From Neisseria shayeganii 871 (GTDB lineage Bacteria > Pseudomonadota > Gammaproteobacteria > Burkholderiales > Neisseriaceae), in NCBI RefSeq assembly GCF_000226875.1, contig NZ_JH164926.1, positions 15,173 to 72,960 on the forward strand: DNA of 57,788 nucleotides. The letters are read 5' to 3'. The notes below the pieces were generated by a model, which was not told the origin of the DNA, ran no database searches, and was given only the letters and a program-made list of their open reading frames with translations. Shown here one piece after another: positions 8,792 to 17,891 of this stretch; the first letter of the stretch is position 1, and each line of letters starts with the position of its first letter. The translations under genes and the position numbers were made by a program.

Positions 8792-10135
8792 TTATTTCTG
8801 CCAGTAGCTTTTTACGTTCACAAATTCGTAGAGGCCGAATTCGGAGAGTTCGCGGCCGTAGCCGGAGTCTTTCACGCCGCCGAAGGGCAGACGCAAATCG
8901 CTGCTGGTGTGGCGGTTGATGAACACGCTGCCGGCTTCGATTTGCTGCGCCAGCGCCCAGGCCTGTTCGTGGTCGGCGGAATAGATGCTGGCGCCGAGGC
9001 CGAAGCGGTTGTCGTTGGCGATGCGCACGGCATCGGCGGCATCGCGGGCACGGAAAATGCCTACCGCGGGGCCGAACACTTCTTCACGGTACATGCGGCA
9101 GGCGGGCGTGATGCCGCTGAGCACGGTGGCGGGATAGAAGGTGCTGCCGTCGTCGGGCAGTTTGCCGCCGAGTAAGAGTTCGGCGCCGTGGGCCACGGCA
9201 TCCTGCACTTGGGCGTGGACCTTGAGCTGGAGGTCACGGCGGTGCAGCGGGGCGAGGGTGGTGTCGGCGTGCATGGGGTCGCCGCGTTTCAGGTAGCCGC
9301 ATTCGTGCAGAAACAGGCGGGTGAATTCATCGGCGGCGTTTTCGGTCACGATGATGCGTTTGGCGGCATTGCAGGATTGGCCGGCGTCGCGGAAGCGCGA
9401 ATAGCAGGCGTCGGCGGCGGCTTGGGTCAGGTCGGCGTCGTCGAGCACGATGAAGGCGTTGCTGCCGCCCAGTTCGAGCACCGATTTTTTCAGGCTGGCG
9501 CCGGCCAGGGCGGCCAGTTTGGCGCCGGTGTCGGTGGAGCCGGTGAAGGCCAGGGCGTCGCAACGGGCGATGGCCTCGGCCACATCGGCTTCGGCCAGCC
9601 ACAGCGGGCGGAAAGGCAACTCGCTGCCGGCCAAGTCGAACAGCGCTTGGGTAACCCGCAGCACGCTGGGCGCGGGTTTGACCACGCAGGCATTGCCGGA
9701 GCAAAGCGCGGGCACAGCGAAACGGATGATTTGCCACACGGGGTAGTTCCACGGCATCACGGCCAGTACCACGCCCAAAGGCTCGAAGCGCACTTGGCTG
9801 AGGCTGGCTTGGGTGGCGATGGTTTGGTGCTGCAAGAGCTGCGGAGCCAAACGGGCGTAGTAGCGCACCAGTTCCACCGATTTGTCGAGTTCGGCTTCGC
9901 ATTCGCGCAGGCAGCGGCCCACTTCTTCGCACACCATGCGCGCCAGTTCGTGTTTGGCATCGGCGAGGCGTTCGGCAAAACGGAGCAGGGCGGCAATCCG
10001 CGCCTGCACGCCGGCGGCCGCCCAATCGGGCTGGCGGGCACGGACGGCATCCAGTGCGGCGATCCAAACAGGGGTTTCTTCGGGCGGGCGCTGTTCGAGC
10101 AGGCGGCCGGAGGCAACGTGGCGGCTGTAAAACAT
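8792..10135 (-). CDS. NAD(P)-dependent aldehyde dehydrogenase, succinate-semialdehyde type
   Basis: Predicted 447-aa ALDH-superfamily enzyme. It shows PWNYPVWQ (oxyanion-hole asparagine), FTGSTDTGAKLAALAG (cofactor loop), the general-base glutamate in LELGGSNAFIVL and the catalytic cysteine in DAGQSCNAAKR. EEVFGPAVG lies toward the C-terminus. The length and Q-S-C-N-A-A-K-R context resemble the short succinate-semialdehyde dehydrogenases (Sad/GabD-like, about 450-460 aa), which oxidise succinate semialdehyde to succinate. No GABA pathway genes are adjacent, so the substrate is inferred. Two in-frame DUS-like words encode GYLKR and neighbouring residues. Confidence 0.85.
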   Translation of the reverse strand: MFYSRHVASGRLLEQRPPEETPVWIAALDAVRARQPDWAAAGVQARIAALLRFAERLADAKHELARMVCEEVGRCLRECEAELDKSVELVRYYARLAPQLLQHQTIATQASLSQVRFEPLGVVLAVMPWNYPVWQIIRFAVPALCSGNACVVKPAPSVLRVTQALFDLAGSELPFRPLWLAEADVAEAIARCDALAFTGSTDTGAKLAALAGASLKKSVLELGGSNAFIVLDDADLTQAAADACYSRFRDAGQSCNAAKRIIVTENAADEFTRLFLHECGYLKRGDPMHADTTLAPLHRRDLQLKVHAQVQDAVAHGAELLLGGKLPDDGSTFYPATVLSGITPACRMYREEVFGPAVGIFRARDAADAVRIANDNRFGLGASIYSADHEQAWALAQQIEAGSVFINRHTSSDLRLPFGGVKDSGYGRELSEFGLYEFVNVKSYWQK

Positions 10136-10184
10136 GGTGCTTTTTCTTTATGGTGGCGGTTTTCAGGTAGCCTTTTGGGCGTGT

Positions 10185-10568
10185 TCAGGCAGCCTTTTCG
10201 GCCACGGCAAACGCCATGATCAGCTTGCCTTCGTCGCTCAGACTGAGATGGACTTTGCGGATGCCGCGTTCGTCCAGCCATGCCTGCAGCGGCGGCTCCA
10301 CAATAAACTCCGGCCGGCCGAGCGAGTCGTGGCCGACCGAAATGTGGTGGAGGGTGACCGGAGAGCGCAGGCCGGTGTGCACCGCTTTGGCAAACGCTTC
10401 TTTGGCGGCGAAGCGCTTGGCCAGATAGTTCACCGGATTGCCCGCCGAGGGCAGCTCCAACAGCTCGATGCGGCTGAGGATTTTTTCCGCCAGCGCCTGG
10501 CCGAATTTGGCGTGCATCCGCTCGATGCGCGTGCTGTCGAGCATGTCTGTGCCGATACCGTAAATCAT
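10185..10568 (-). CDS. acpS: Holo-[acyl-carrier-protein] synthase
   Basis: Predicted 127-aa enzyme that transfers 4'-phosphopantetheine from CoA to apo-ACP. The family motifs are MIYGIGTDMLDSTRIER with the metal-binding aspartate near the N-terminus and AKRFAAKEAFAKA in the middle with the catalytic glutamate. The length is typical of AcpS. The start at 10568 (MIYGIGTD) is preferred over an upstream ATG at 10607 because of family alignment and a GAAAGG site upstream. The 3' end carries a Simonsiella-type DUS (TTCAGGCAGCCT, 10185-10196 region), one base different from the local dialect. Confidence 0.93.
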   Translation of the reverse strand: MIYGIGTDMLDSTRIERMHAKFGQALAEKILSRIELLELPSAGNPVNYLAKRFAAKEAFAKAVHTGLRSPVTLHHISVGHDSLGRPEFIVEPPLQAWLDERGIRKVHLSLSDEGKLIMAFAVAEKAA

Positions 10569-10634
10569 GGCCGCAGCCTTTCTCTTGCGTGAAACCGAAG
10601 CGGGCATTGTACCCGAACGGCGGGGGATTTAGGC

Positions 10635-10640
10635 TATAAT
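10635..10640 (+). promoter_or_regulatory. -10 box upstream of metG
   Basis: A perfect TATAAT lies 33 bp before the metG start codon. A TTGTAC at 10607-10612 is 22 bp upstream, too far for a standard spacer, so only the -10 element is claimed. Confidence 0.45.
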
Positions 10641-10673
10641 CCGGCCTTTTGATATTCTGTGGCACACCCCACC

Positions 10674-12779
10674 ATGACCCAACGCAAAATTCTCGTTACC
10701 TCCGCTCTGCCGTATGCCAACGGCAGCATCCATTTAGGCCACATGGTCGAGCACATCCAAACCGACATCTGGGTGCGCTTCCAAAAACTGCGCGGCCACG
10801 AATGCCATTACTGCTGCGCCGACGACACCCACGGCACGCCCGTGATGCTGGCCGCCCAAAAACAAGGCATCAAGCCCGAAGACATGATTGCCAAAGTGCG
10901 CGAAGAGCATTTGGCCGACTTTACCGGCTTCCACATCGGCTACGACAATTATTACAGCACCCATTCGCCTGAAAACAAACAGCTTTCCGAGCAAATCTAC
11001 CTTGCCCTAAAAGCCAACGGCAAAATCGAAAGCCGCGTTATCGAGCAGCTGTTCGACCCCGAAAAAAACATGTTCCTGCCCGACCGCTTCGTGAAAGGCG
11101 AATGCCCCAAATGCCACGCCAAAGACCAATACGGCGACAACTGCGAATCGTGCGGCACCACCTACTCGCCCACCGAGCTGATCAACCCCTATTCCGCCGT
11201 ATCCGGTGCCACCCCCGTGCTGAAAGAATCCGAACACTTCTTCTTCAAGCTGGGCGAGTGCGCCGACTACCTGAAAGAATGGACTTCCGGCAGCACCACG
11301 CTTTCAGACGGCCGCATCCAGCCGCACCTGCAAGCCGAAGCCCTCAACAAAATGAACGAATGGCTGGGCGGCGGAGAAAACGGCGAAACCACCCTTTCCG
11401 ATTGGGACATCAGCCGTGACGCACCTTATTTCGGCTTCGAAATCCCCGGCGCACCCGGCAAATATTTCTACGTTTGGCTCGACGCGCCCGTCGGCTACAT
11501 GGCCTCGTTCAAAAACCTGTGCGACCGCACCGGCCTGAATTACGACGAATATTTCCAAGCAGGCAGCCAAACCGAGATGTACCACTTCATCGGCAAAGAC
11601 ATTCTCTACTTCCACGCCCTGTTTTGGCCCGCCATGCTCAAATTCAGCGGCCACCGCGCCCCCACCGGCGTGTTCGCCCACGGCTTTTTAACCGTCGACG
11701 GCCAAAAAATGTCCAAATCGCGCGGCACCTTCATCACCGCCAAATCCTACCTCGACGGCGGCCTCAATCCCGAATGGATGCGCTACTACATCGCCGCCAA
11801 ACTCAACAGCAAAATCGAAGACATCGACTTAAACCTGAACGACTTCATCGCCCGCGTCAACAGCGATTTGGTCGGCAAATACGTCAACATCGCCGCCCGC
11901 GCCTCAGGCTTTATCGCCAAACGCTTTGAAGGCCGTCTGAAAGACGTTTCAGGTAGCCCTTTGCTGCAAAAACTCGCCGCCGAGCGCGACAGCATCGCCG
12001 CCGATTTCGAACAGCGCGAATACGCCAAAGCCCTACGCGAAATCATGGCGCTGGCCGACGCAGTAAACGAATACGTCGATGCCAACAAACCGTGGGAATT
12101 GGCCAAACAAGAAGGCCAAGACGCGCGCCTGCACGAAGTATGCAGCGAGCTGATCAACGCCTTCAAAATCCTCAGCATCTACCTCGCGCCCGTACTGCCC
12201 AAAGTCGCCGAGCGCGCGGCCGCCTTCCTCAATCTCGACGGCCTGCGCTGGGCCGATGCCGCAACCGTGCTGCCCGAAGGCCACACCATCAACCCATACT
12301 CACATTTAATGCAACGAGTGGAGCAAAAACAAGTGGACGATTTAATCGAAGCCAACAAACAAAGCATTCAGAGTACGCAGCCTGCCAGTGGTACGGCCTC
12401 AACCGAAGCCGCCCCCGCTGAGAAATCCCCATACACGCCCGTCGCCGAACAAGCGAGCTTCGACGACTTCATGAAAATCGACATGCGCGTCGCCAAAGTG
12501 CTGAACTGCGAAGCCGTCGAAGGCAGCACCAAACTGCTCAAATTCGACCTTGATTTCGGCTTTGAACAACGCATCATCTTCTCAGGCATCGCCGCCAGCT
12601 ACCCCAACCCCGCCGAACTCAACGGCCGCATGGTCATCGCCGTCGCCAATTTCGCCCCGCGCAAAATGGCCAAATTCGGCGTATCCGAAGGCATGATTCT
12701 TTCTGCCGCCACGGCGGACGGCAAATTGAAGCTGCTGGACGTGGATGCAGGCGCACAGCCGGGGGATAAGGTGGGTTGA
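10674..12779 (+). CDS. metG: Methionyl-tRNA synthetase
   Basis: Predicted 701-aa class I aminoacyl-tRNA synthetase charging tRNA-Met. The HIGH motif appears as HLGH in ALPYANGSIHLGH. A zinc-binding knuckle has CPKCHAKDQYGDNCESCG. The KMSKS loop is VDGQKMSKSRGTF. The C-terminal 110 residues are the EMAP-II-like tRNA-binding dimer domain (DFMKIDMRVAKV...). The gene is unusual here because it contains two Neisseria-type DUS cores, at 11303-11313 (reverse) and 11930-11941 (perfect AGGCCGTCTGAA), beside one local-dialect DUS. This suggests that at least part of the gene was taken up from a Neisseria donor. Start at 10674 chosen by alignment with the family. Confidence 0.97.
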   Translation: MTQRKILVTSALPYANGSIHLGHMVEHIQTDIWVRFQKLRGHECHYCCADDTHGTPVMLAAQKQGIKPEDMIAKVREEHLADFTGFHIGYDNYYSTHSPENKQLSEQIYLALKANGKIESRVIEQLFDPEKNMFLPDRFVKGECPKCHAKDQYGDNCESCGTTYSPTELINPYSAVSGATPVLKESEHFFFKLGECADYLKEWTSGSTTLSDGRIQPHLQAEALNKMNEWLGGGENGETTLSDWDISRDAPYFGFEIPGAPGKYFYVWLDAPVGYMASFKNLCDRTGLNYDEYFQAGSQTEMYHFIGKDILYFHALFWPAMLKFSGHRAPTGVFAHGFLTVDGQKMSKSRGTFITAKSYLDGGLNPEWMRYYIAAKLNSKIEDIDLNLNDFIARVNSDLVGKYVNIAARASGFIAKRFEGRLKDVSGSPLLQKLAAERDSIAADFEQREYAKALREIMALADAVNEYVDANKPWELAKQEGQDARLHEVCSELINAFKILSIYLAPVLPKVAERAAAFLNLDGLRWADAATVLPEGHTINPYSHLMQRVEQKQVDDLIEANKQSIQSTQPASGTASTEAAPAEKSPYTPVAEQASFDDFMKIDMRVAKVLNCEAVEGSTKLLKFDLDFGFEQRIIFSGIAASYPNPAELNGRMVIAVANFAPRKMAKFGVSEGMILSAATADGKLKLLDVDAGAQPGDKVG
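11930..11941 (+). repeat. Neisseria-dialect DNA uptake sequence inside metG
   Basis: AGGCCGTCTGAA, the extended uptake sequence known from Neisseria itself, rather than the local AGGCTACCTGAA. A second core copy (TTCAGACGGC) lies at 11303-11312 in reverse. I noticed no other copy of this core in the window. Confidence 0.85.
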
Positions 12780-12813
12780 TGCTTGTTTAAAAGCCCAACA
12801 TTCAAGGAAAAAA

Positions 12814-12842
12814 AGGCTGCCTGAAATACTTTCAGGCAGCCT
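12814..12842. terminator. metG terminator built from two Simonsiella-type DUS
   Basis: AGGCTGCCTGAAA (12814-12826), loop TAC, TTTCAGGCAGCCT (12830-12842), preceded by AAAAAA. It separates metG from the convergent Dnd-type cluster. The arms have G where the local DUS has A. Confidence 0.75.
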
Positions 12843-12863
12843 GCTTAATTAACTATGGCGATA

Positions 12864-14438
12864 TCACACATCAAATCCATGTAGGAAATAAGTTTGGGCA
12901 CCATTCCATTTAACCAAGTGATCACCCTTGCCCAGCAGTTTTTCCGCACCAGTTTCATCCAGAATAATTTTGGATTCGGTAGATTTCTGCACACTAAGGG
13001 CAATGCGAGAAGGCAGGTTACTCCGCAATTTGCCGTCCAGAATTTTGGCATCAGGACGCTGGGTACTGACAATTAGATAAATACCCGATGCTCGGGCTTT
13101 TTCTGCCAATTTGTTCAGTGGTTCGCTAATATCCGGGCAATTGCTGATCAGGTTGGCGAGCTCATCAATAACAATCACGCGGTAATGCGGGCGCACGTCT
13201 GTGGGCAATTGCCCCAGTTTCTGTACACCATGTTGTTTCATTAAGTTATAACGCCGCTCAGACTCATCCACGCAATCTAGCAGGAAATGGTGCATTTCGT
13301 CGTAATCTTCCAAGATGCGCTCTTCCCATAAATCTTCTTCGTTTTCAAATACCAGATAATCGACTTTCTTGGGATCGAGAATGGCCACTTCCAGCTTATC
13401 TTGTCCGTTACACAAATCAAACAGGCTACGCAAAACAGTGCGCACAAATACAGATTTCCCCGAACCAGTTGTGCCGCCAATCAGCAAATGCGGTGCTGTT
13501 GCTAAATCTTCAAAATGGGCCTGGCCGTATTCATCCACACCCACACATAAAGGCAACACAAAATCCTGTTGGTAACTTTGTAGAGCTTGGGTGAATTTCT
13601 GCGCCCCCAATTTGTGCCACTGCTTTTCGTCACGCAGCAGTTTGACATCATAGGCATGGCTCTCACCGTTATGGCAGGGCACCATGTGCAGCGCCACTTC
13701 TTTAATGCCCAATTCCGAACATAAACTCTGATGCTCACGTTCTAAATCGACAAATTTTTCCAGACGCAATCGGTAAATATCGTAACGTGCACCTTGATTG
13801 AAAAACTTAAGCTCGCGCACGGGAATCTTGGACTGGTGAAATGCATGCAACAAGCGCTGTTCCTGATTTTCAGAAACTTCGATGGCTTCACCTTGGGTAT
13901 CTGTGCCGGAAATACCTGGCAAAATGCCTATACCTGCATTTTTCACGGCCAAGTCTGCCAACTCATTGAGAAATGCCTGTCGGGCAGCCAAATCTGAATC
14001 GGGTTTGAAGCGTTTGCAGCCTTCCCAAAACTGATCCAACTCCACTGCGCCTGTGTGCCAAAGGCTTTGAATCAGTGTATACAAATCATCTTTACTCACA
14101 GCTTTGCCGGGGTTTAGATGAAACAGCGTATCGCTTAACAGTACCAGCCATAAGCGTGAATAGTCTTGAAAACACGTTTGAAAAGACGGAATTTCCGTCC
14201 CCTTGGCATTGGGTGCAGCAATCAGCTTTTTCGGGCTATCCGCAAATCCCTTGACAAAACAATAGCCGATACAAAGCATAGCCCAGTCAAAATGATTGTC
14301 CAGATACGGCAAGGCGCCTGCATGAGAAAGCTTTTCACGAATGTCTTTGGCTTCTTTACTGGAAATAATCCGCTTTTCACTCATCAGAGTATGAAAAAAA
14401 TCGGTATCCCACAGTGCTTGATTATCCAGTTGGTACAT
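12864..14438 (-). CDS. FtsK/SpoIIIE-type ATPase, possible DndE-FtsK fusion, of the Dnd-type cluster
   Basis: Predicted 524-aa protein. Residues about 300-524 are a RecA-fold translocase domain: Walker A GGTTGSGKS (321-329), Walker B VIVIDE (421-426), STQRPD (458-463) and LLGKGDHLVKW near the end. There is no FtsK gamma domain and no membrane segment. Residues 1-160 are unassigned, but the order LDNHFDWAMLCIGYC, TEIPSFQTCF, LWLVLLSDTLF and SLWHTG resembles, from memory, the layout of DndE, the small nicked-DNA-binding protein of phosphorothioation systems. That link is an inference needing a profile search. A GGGGAAA ribosome site precedes the start, 35 bp after dndD. It may move along or probe DNA for the modification complex, or act in restriction. 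Confidence 0.8.
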   Translation of the reverse strand: MYQLDNQALWDTDFFHTLMSEKRIISSKEAKDIREKLSHAGALPYLDNHFDWAMLCIGYCFVKGFADSPKKLIAAPNAKGTEIPSFQTCFQDYSRLWLVLLSDTLFHLNPGKAVSKDDLYTLIQSLWHTGAVELDQFWEGCKRFKPDSDLAARQAFLNELADLAVKNAGIGILPGISGTDTQGEAIEVSENQEQRLLHAFHQSKIPVRELKFFNQGARYDIYRLRLEKFVDLEREHQSLCSELGIKEVALHMVPCHNGESHAYDVKLLRDEKQWHKLGAQKFTQALQSYQQDFVLPLCVGVDEYGQAHFEDLATAPHLLIGGTTGSGKSVFVRTVLRSLFDLCNGQDKLEVAILDPKKVDYLVFENEEDLWEERILEDYDEMHHFLLDCVDESERRYNLMKQHGVQKLGQLPTDVRPHYRVIVIDELANLISNCPDISEPLNKLAEKARASGIYLIVSTQRPDAKILDGKLRSNLPSRIALSVQKSTESKIILDETGAEKLLGKGDHLVKWNGAQTYFLHGFDV

Positions 14439-14473
14439 GATGATTTCCCCATCAATCAGTTTGTCAGACAGCC

Positions 14474-16519
14474 TTATTCAAAATAAAAATCAGCAGTCAC
14501 ACGGGAGCATGCGCCGGCACTATCTAACGAATCGGCCTCGACCAGATAGGTGCGGCTGATATGCGGCTCCAGCTGATTGCGGACTTGGGGCGTGATTTCG
14601 GTATCTTGCGACAATAGAATCACTTGTTGCTGCAAACTGCTCCAGTGCCTGAACAAGCCTTGACGATGCGCTTCGTCTAAGCGTGCTAGTGGCGTATCGA
14701 TCACAAAAGGAGCGTTATAGCGCGTGACTTCGGCCAAAGCAGACACCAACGACATGATCAGAATCTGCATCTGCCCGGCAGACAAATCCACCCGAGTTTC
14801 ACAACCGTCTCGACCAAACAAAGCCATTCTGCCGCCCGCATCGATGCGGATTTTATCGATACGCTCGTCATGAGCTATAGCACGGTTGATCCGTGTTGCT
14901 ACCTCACCTACCTCACCGACCTTTTGTTTCATTAACGCTTCGGTCAAATGTATAATCACTTTGTCCACTTCTCCTGCCCGGCGTGATTTCAGCAGTCGCG
15001 GATTACTGTCGCTGATACTGTCTTGCAGCCGGGTCACTTCGGTTCTGTATTTTTGACGATTTCTTTCTTGGTGCATCAACTGGTTTTTAACAAGTCCTTT
15101 CGTACCGGACAATCTTTCTACCTCGGCATTGGCTTCTTTCAATTGTTCAACTAGACCGTCTTTATTGGTACCTTTGAGTTTGTCGATTTCTTCCTGTACC
15201 TGTTTGCGTTCTTGCTCGCGCCGATCCGCTTCTTCCAACAAGCCACCGATTTTGTCCTGCGGCATACTCCCTAGCCTGCCGATTTCATTCTGAATTTCGG
15301 CATGCGCATTAACCGATAGATAATTGTGTTGAATGTCTTGCGCACACTCTTCCGGTAGCGGATAAAACAGTTTTTCCCAGCAGTCCTTAACTGCAGCTTT
15401 CATCATAGGGTCGTCCAAAATGATACTGGCCGAACGCCCCAAAACCTCTTTCACTTTGTCGTTGGAAACGAATGCACTCCAAAAATCATCTACTTTTTCG
15501 GCAATCTGGTCTTTGCCCGCTTCGTGATTCAAGCGGTTTTTTTCCTGATTAAGCTGGATTTGTAGCATTTTGAGGCGGTTTCTTGGTAAGAACGCCAAGG
15601 GCATCGATTTTACGGCGGCTTTTACCTTGGCATTGAATTCGTCGATTTCTTGGTCCAGCTTTATTTTTTGCTGTAGAAAATCATCGGATGTGCGGATATC
15701 CGCACCACCACCCAATTGCTGGGTCAGGCTGTCGCGCGTGGCTATCCACCCTTCAAGCTCGGTTTGCAGTTTGTCGTATTCTTCTTGGCATACTCCAAAT
15801 TGAATCTCTGCCGTTTGCAGGGCATGTTCAGCCTTATCTAAGTCTTCCTGCATTTTCTGTGAAGCATTTTCGGAAATACACTTTTTGCGATAGTCACTCA
15901 AACTGTTACGCAGACGATCAAGCAATGTGACGCCCAGTAGGCCTTTCAAAGCAATATTGAGCCAATTGCCTGCGCCACTGTGCTGGGCGGCCTGAACAAT
16001 TTTTTCACCGTCAAAAAAGAAAAACGGCGCATAATCAAACGGCAAAGCATAGGTATGCAAATAGTGGCCGACCTTGTCTTCATCTACGGGTTGATAGCTG
16101 CCATTTTTGTAGGTTTCGACAAAAACTTCATTGTCGCCAACCTGCAACCGCTTATTGTCATCAAAATGCCAAGAGCGCTTGATTTTCAAACCGTGTACTT
16201 CGTTACGCCGGTTTTGCCGCATTTCGATTTCCAAGCTCATGGGGTATCGACCGTAATTTGGTTCGGCCTGGTGGTGCAAGGCCGCCCTGAGAAAGTCGGG
16301 ATAATTGGTGTTGTTGCTATTCAGTCCTGCCCGTGTCAAATGGCTGATGGCATCTTTATCGTATAAACACAGATAAATGGCTTCCAGCAAAGTGGTTTTG
16401 CCATGGCCGTTTTGCGCACCAATCAGTACGATGTTTCGCTCGTCTTTGGGTTCGGGAAAGCTGAAACAAGCATTGTCGTAAGATTTGAAATTCCGCAACC
16501 GGATAGAATGAATCCACAT
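14474..16519 (-). CDS. dndD: DNA sulfur modification ATPase DndD
   Basis: Predicted 681-aa SMC/Rad50-like ATPase. It begins MWIHSIRLRNFKSYDNACF, has Walker A GAQNGHGKT at 34-42, a long central coiled-coil region (about 210-500, rich in E/K/Q heptads), the ABC signature-like DLSAGQMQILIMSLVSAL and Walker B FVIDTPLARLDE near the C-terminus. DndD is thought to supply ATP-driven DNA opening for insertion of sulfur into the DNA backbone. The family's usual length is about 650-700 aa. It starts 3 bp after the small gene upstream, within one operon. The composition is visibly more AT-rich than the flanking genes, suggesting transfer. Confidence 0.88.
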   Translation of the reverse strand: MWIHSIRLRNFKSYDNACFSFPEPKDERNIVLIGAQNGHGKTTLLEAIYLCLYDKDAISHLTRAGLNSNNTNYPDFLRAALHHQAEPNYGRYPMSLEIEMRQNRRNEVHGLKIKRSWHFDDNKRLQVGDNEVFVETYKNGSYQPVDEDKVGHYLHTYALPFDYAPFFFFDGEKIVQAAQHSGAGNWLNIALKGLLGVTLLDRLRNSLSDYRKKCISENASQKMQEDLDKAEHALQTAEIQFGVCQEEYDKLQTELEGWIATRDSLTQQLGGGADIRTSDDFLQQKIKLDQEIDEFNAKVKAAVKSMPLAFLPRNRLKMLQIQLNQEKNRLNHEAGKDQIAEKVDDFWSAFVSNDKVKEVLGRSASIILDDPMMKAAVKDCWEKLFYPLPEECAQDIQHNYLSVNAHAEIQNEIGRLGSMPQDKIGGLLEEADRREQERKQVQEEIDKLKGTNKDGLVEQLKEANAEVERLSGTKGLVKNQLMHQERNRQKYRTEVTRLQDSISDSNPRLLKSRRAGEVDKVIIHLTEALMKQKVGEVGEVATRINRAIAHDERIDKIRIDAGGRMALFGRDGCETRVDLSAGQMQILIMSLVSALAEVTRYNAPFVIDTPLARLDEAHRQGLFRHWSSLQQQVILLSQDTEITPQVRNQLEPHISRTYLVEADSLDSAGACSRVTADFYFE

Positions 16520-16522
16520 GAC

Positions 16523-16744
16523 TTATTTCTTCCAATAAGTTTTATTATCAAAAACTGCATCAAATACATCGGTCATGCGACGGCGGCGGATACGCTCTTG
16601 CTGTTCGCGCTCCCATGCCACCAAATCGGCCAATGCTTCCAAGGAAACACCGTGCTTGGCTGCCGCTTTTTCCATAATTTCTTTAGCGGCGCTGTCGGCC
16701 CACAAGAGTAAATCACTGATCTGTTCTTCTGTTTCAGAGTTCAT
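16523..16744 (-). CDS. 73-aa protein between dndC and dndD
   Basis: Predicted 73-aa acidic-then-basic protein, probably all-helical (SDLLLWADSAAKEIMEKAAAKHG, then LVAWEREQQERIRRRR). It overlaps the dndC stop by four bases (ATGA), a sign of translational coupling, and stops 3 bp before dndD. I do not recognise a domain. Its fixed place between two Dnd genes suggests a small partner of DndC or DndD, perhaps like the small accessory proteins often seen in DNA-modification operons. The start at 16744 is chosen over 16786 because of the ATGA junction. Function unknown. Confidence 0.72.
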   Translation of the reverse strand: MNSETEEQISDLLLWADSAAKEIMEKAAAKHGVSLEALADLVAWEREQQERIRRRRMTDVFDAVFDNKTYWKK

Positions 16745-17868
16745 GTATTTTTCCTTTCGTGGGTCTGAATCAAATCTTCCGCCCAAATCTGTTTGATTAA
16801 ATCAATTTCTTGTTGTGACACCAATTCACTTCCGTAAGCCGTTTGTACCTTTAGCAGATTGTGCAAAATCATTTGCCTTGCCTCCACCGTAAACGGACCG
16901 GGAATATGTTTGCCATCTTTGATGGTCAGCGTACCGTTGCGGCGCGTTACTTGGCGGTATTCCGGTTTATTGCGAATATCCATCAACCAATCCCGGAACT
17001 CAATCAATGGCTGGAATTCGGTTTTCCCTACATCCACAAAACCTTGTAGGCTGCGGTCTTTATTCACCACGGTACAGGTCCAACAACCGAAACGGCTGGA
17101 ATTGGTACCGCAACCGGGTGCATCTTCCTGCGACAACACAATCGGACATTCTCCACCCGCAGCCTCGCGGTAGAGTTTGACCAGGGCATCATGGGAACCA
17201 CCCCACGGCGGGTTGTGAGCAACGAGAAATTCCCATACATCATCGGTGCTCAAGTCCACAATCGGACGGTAAACCAAGGCATTTTTCAAATCACTGTGCG
17301 GGGTTAAGTTTGAATTAGCCAGATTTTGATGGCTGTCAATACTAGCCTTGCGCATAGACGATTCGTCTTTACGCACCCCCAAAACAATGATTGCTTTACC
17401 GTTCTCATTCACCTTGTTTAGGATATAACCGCTTGTAGGCTGAATTTTCAGACGGTCGGTACACCAGCGCATAGAGCGGTTGGGAGTGGGATAGCCTTTG
17501 CCAATCAATAGTGTCCAAAAGGTATCTTGCAATTTGGGTTTGGTGATTTCACCGCTGACCGGCAGCTTGAAAATCTGTGCAGCACGCAGAATCTGCGCCA
17601 GAGTATCGCGCATGTGCTTCACCACCAAAGGGCTTTCAACCAAGGTGTCGTTAGAGACAAAATCAATACGCCGCTTTCTCAAACTGGGCGGTAGCGATAG
17701 CAATGCCTCAAACACTAAATGGGCCACTAAGGTGCTGTCCTTACCACCAGAGAAAGTCACTATCCACGGATAGTTTTGTTCAGTGCTGAGATATTCGGCA
17801 CGAATGTTGTTGATAATGTCTGGAAAACCAGCGAGTACGTTATTTTCAATGGGAATAACAGCTGTCAT
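16741..17868 (-). CDS. dndC: DNA sulfur modification protein DndC (PAPS-reductase-like)
   Basis: Predicted 375-aa ATP-pyrophosphatase of the PAPS reductase family. The PP-loop SGGKDS is at 40-45. C253-x8-C262-x2-C265 lies within GCGTNSSRFGCWTC, the DndC iron-sulfur region; C241 or C136 could supply a fourth ligand. In known Dnd systems DndC activates the DNA backbone and passes sulfur delivered by DndA or IscS. No dndA is present here, so a housekeeping cysteine desulfurase would be needed. Family members are often longer (450-500 aa), and here the C-terminus is short. The start at 17868 (MTAVIPIENN) is chosen because operator-like repeats occupy the sequence just upstream. The gene is divergent from the XRE regulator. 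Confidence 0.88.
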   Translation of the reverse strand: MTAVIPIENNVLAGFPDIINNIRAEYLSTEQNYPWIVTFSGGKDSTLVAHLVFEALLSLPPSLRKRRIDFVSNDTLVESPLVVKHMRDTLAQILRAAQIFKLPVSGEITKPKLQDTFWTLLIGKGYPTPNRSMRWCTDRLKIQPTSGYILNKVNENGKAIIVLGVRKDESSMRKASIDSHQNLANSNLTPHSDLKNALVYRPIVDLSTDDVWEFLVAHNPPWGGSHDALVKLYREAAGGECPIVLSQEDAPGCGTNSSRFGCWTCTVVNKDRSLQGFVDVGKTEFQPLIEFRDWLMDIRNKPEYRQVTRRNGTLTIKDGKHIPGPFTVEARQMILHNLLKVQTAYGSELVSQQEIDLIKQIWAEDLIQTHERKNT

Positions 17869-17891
17869 GGTGTCTGGGTACGCAATACAAA

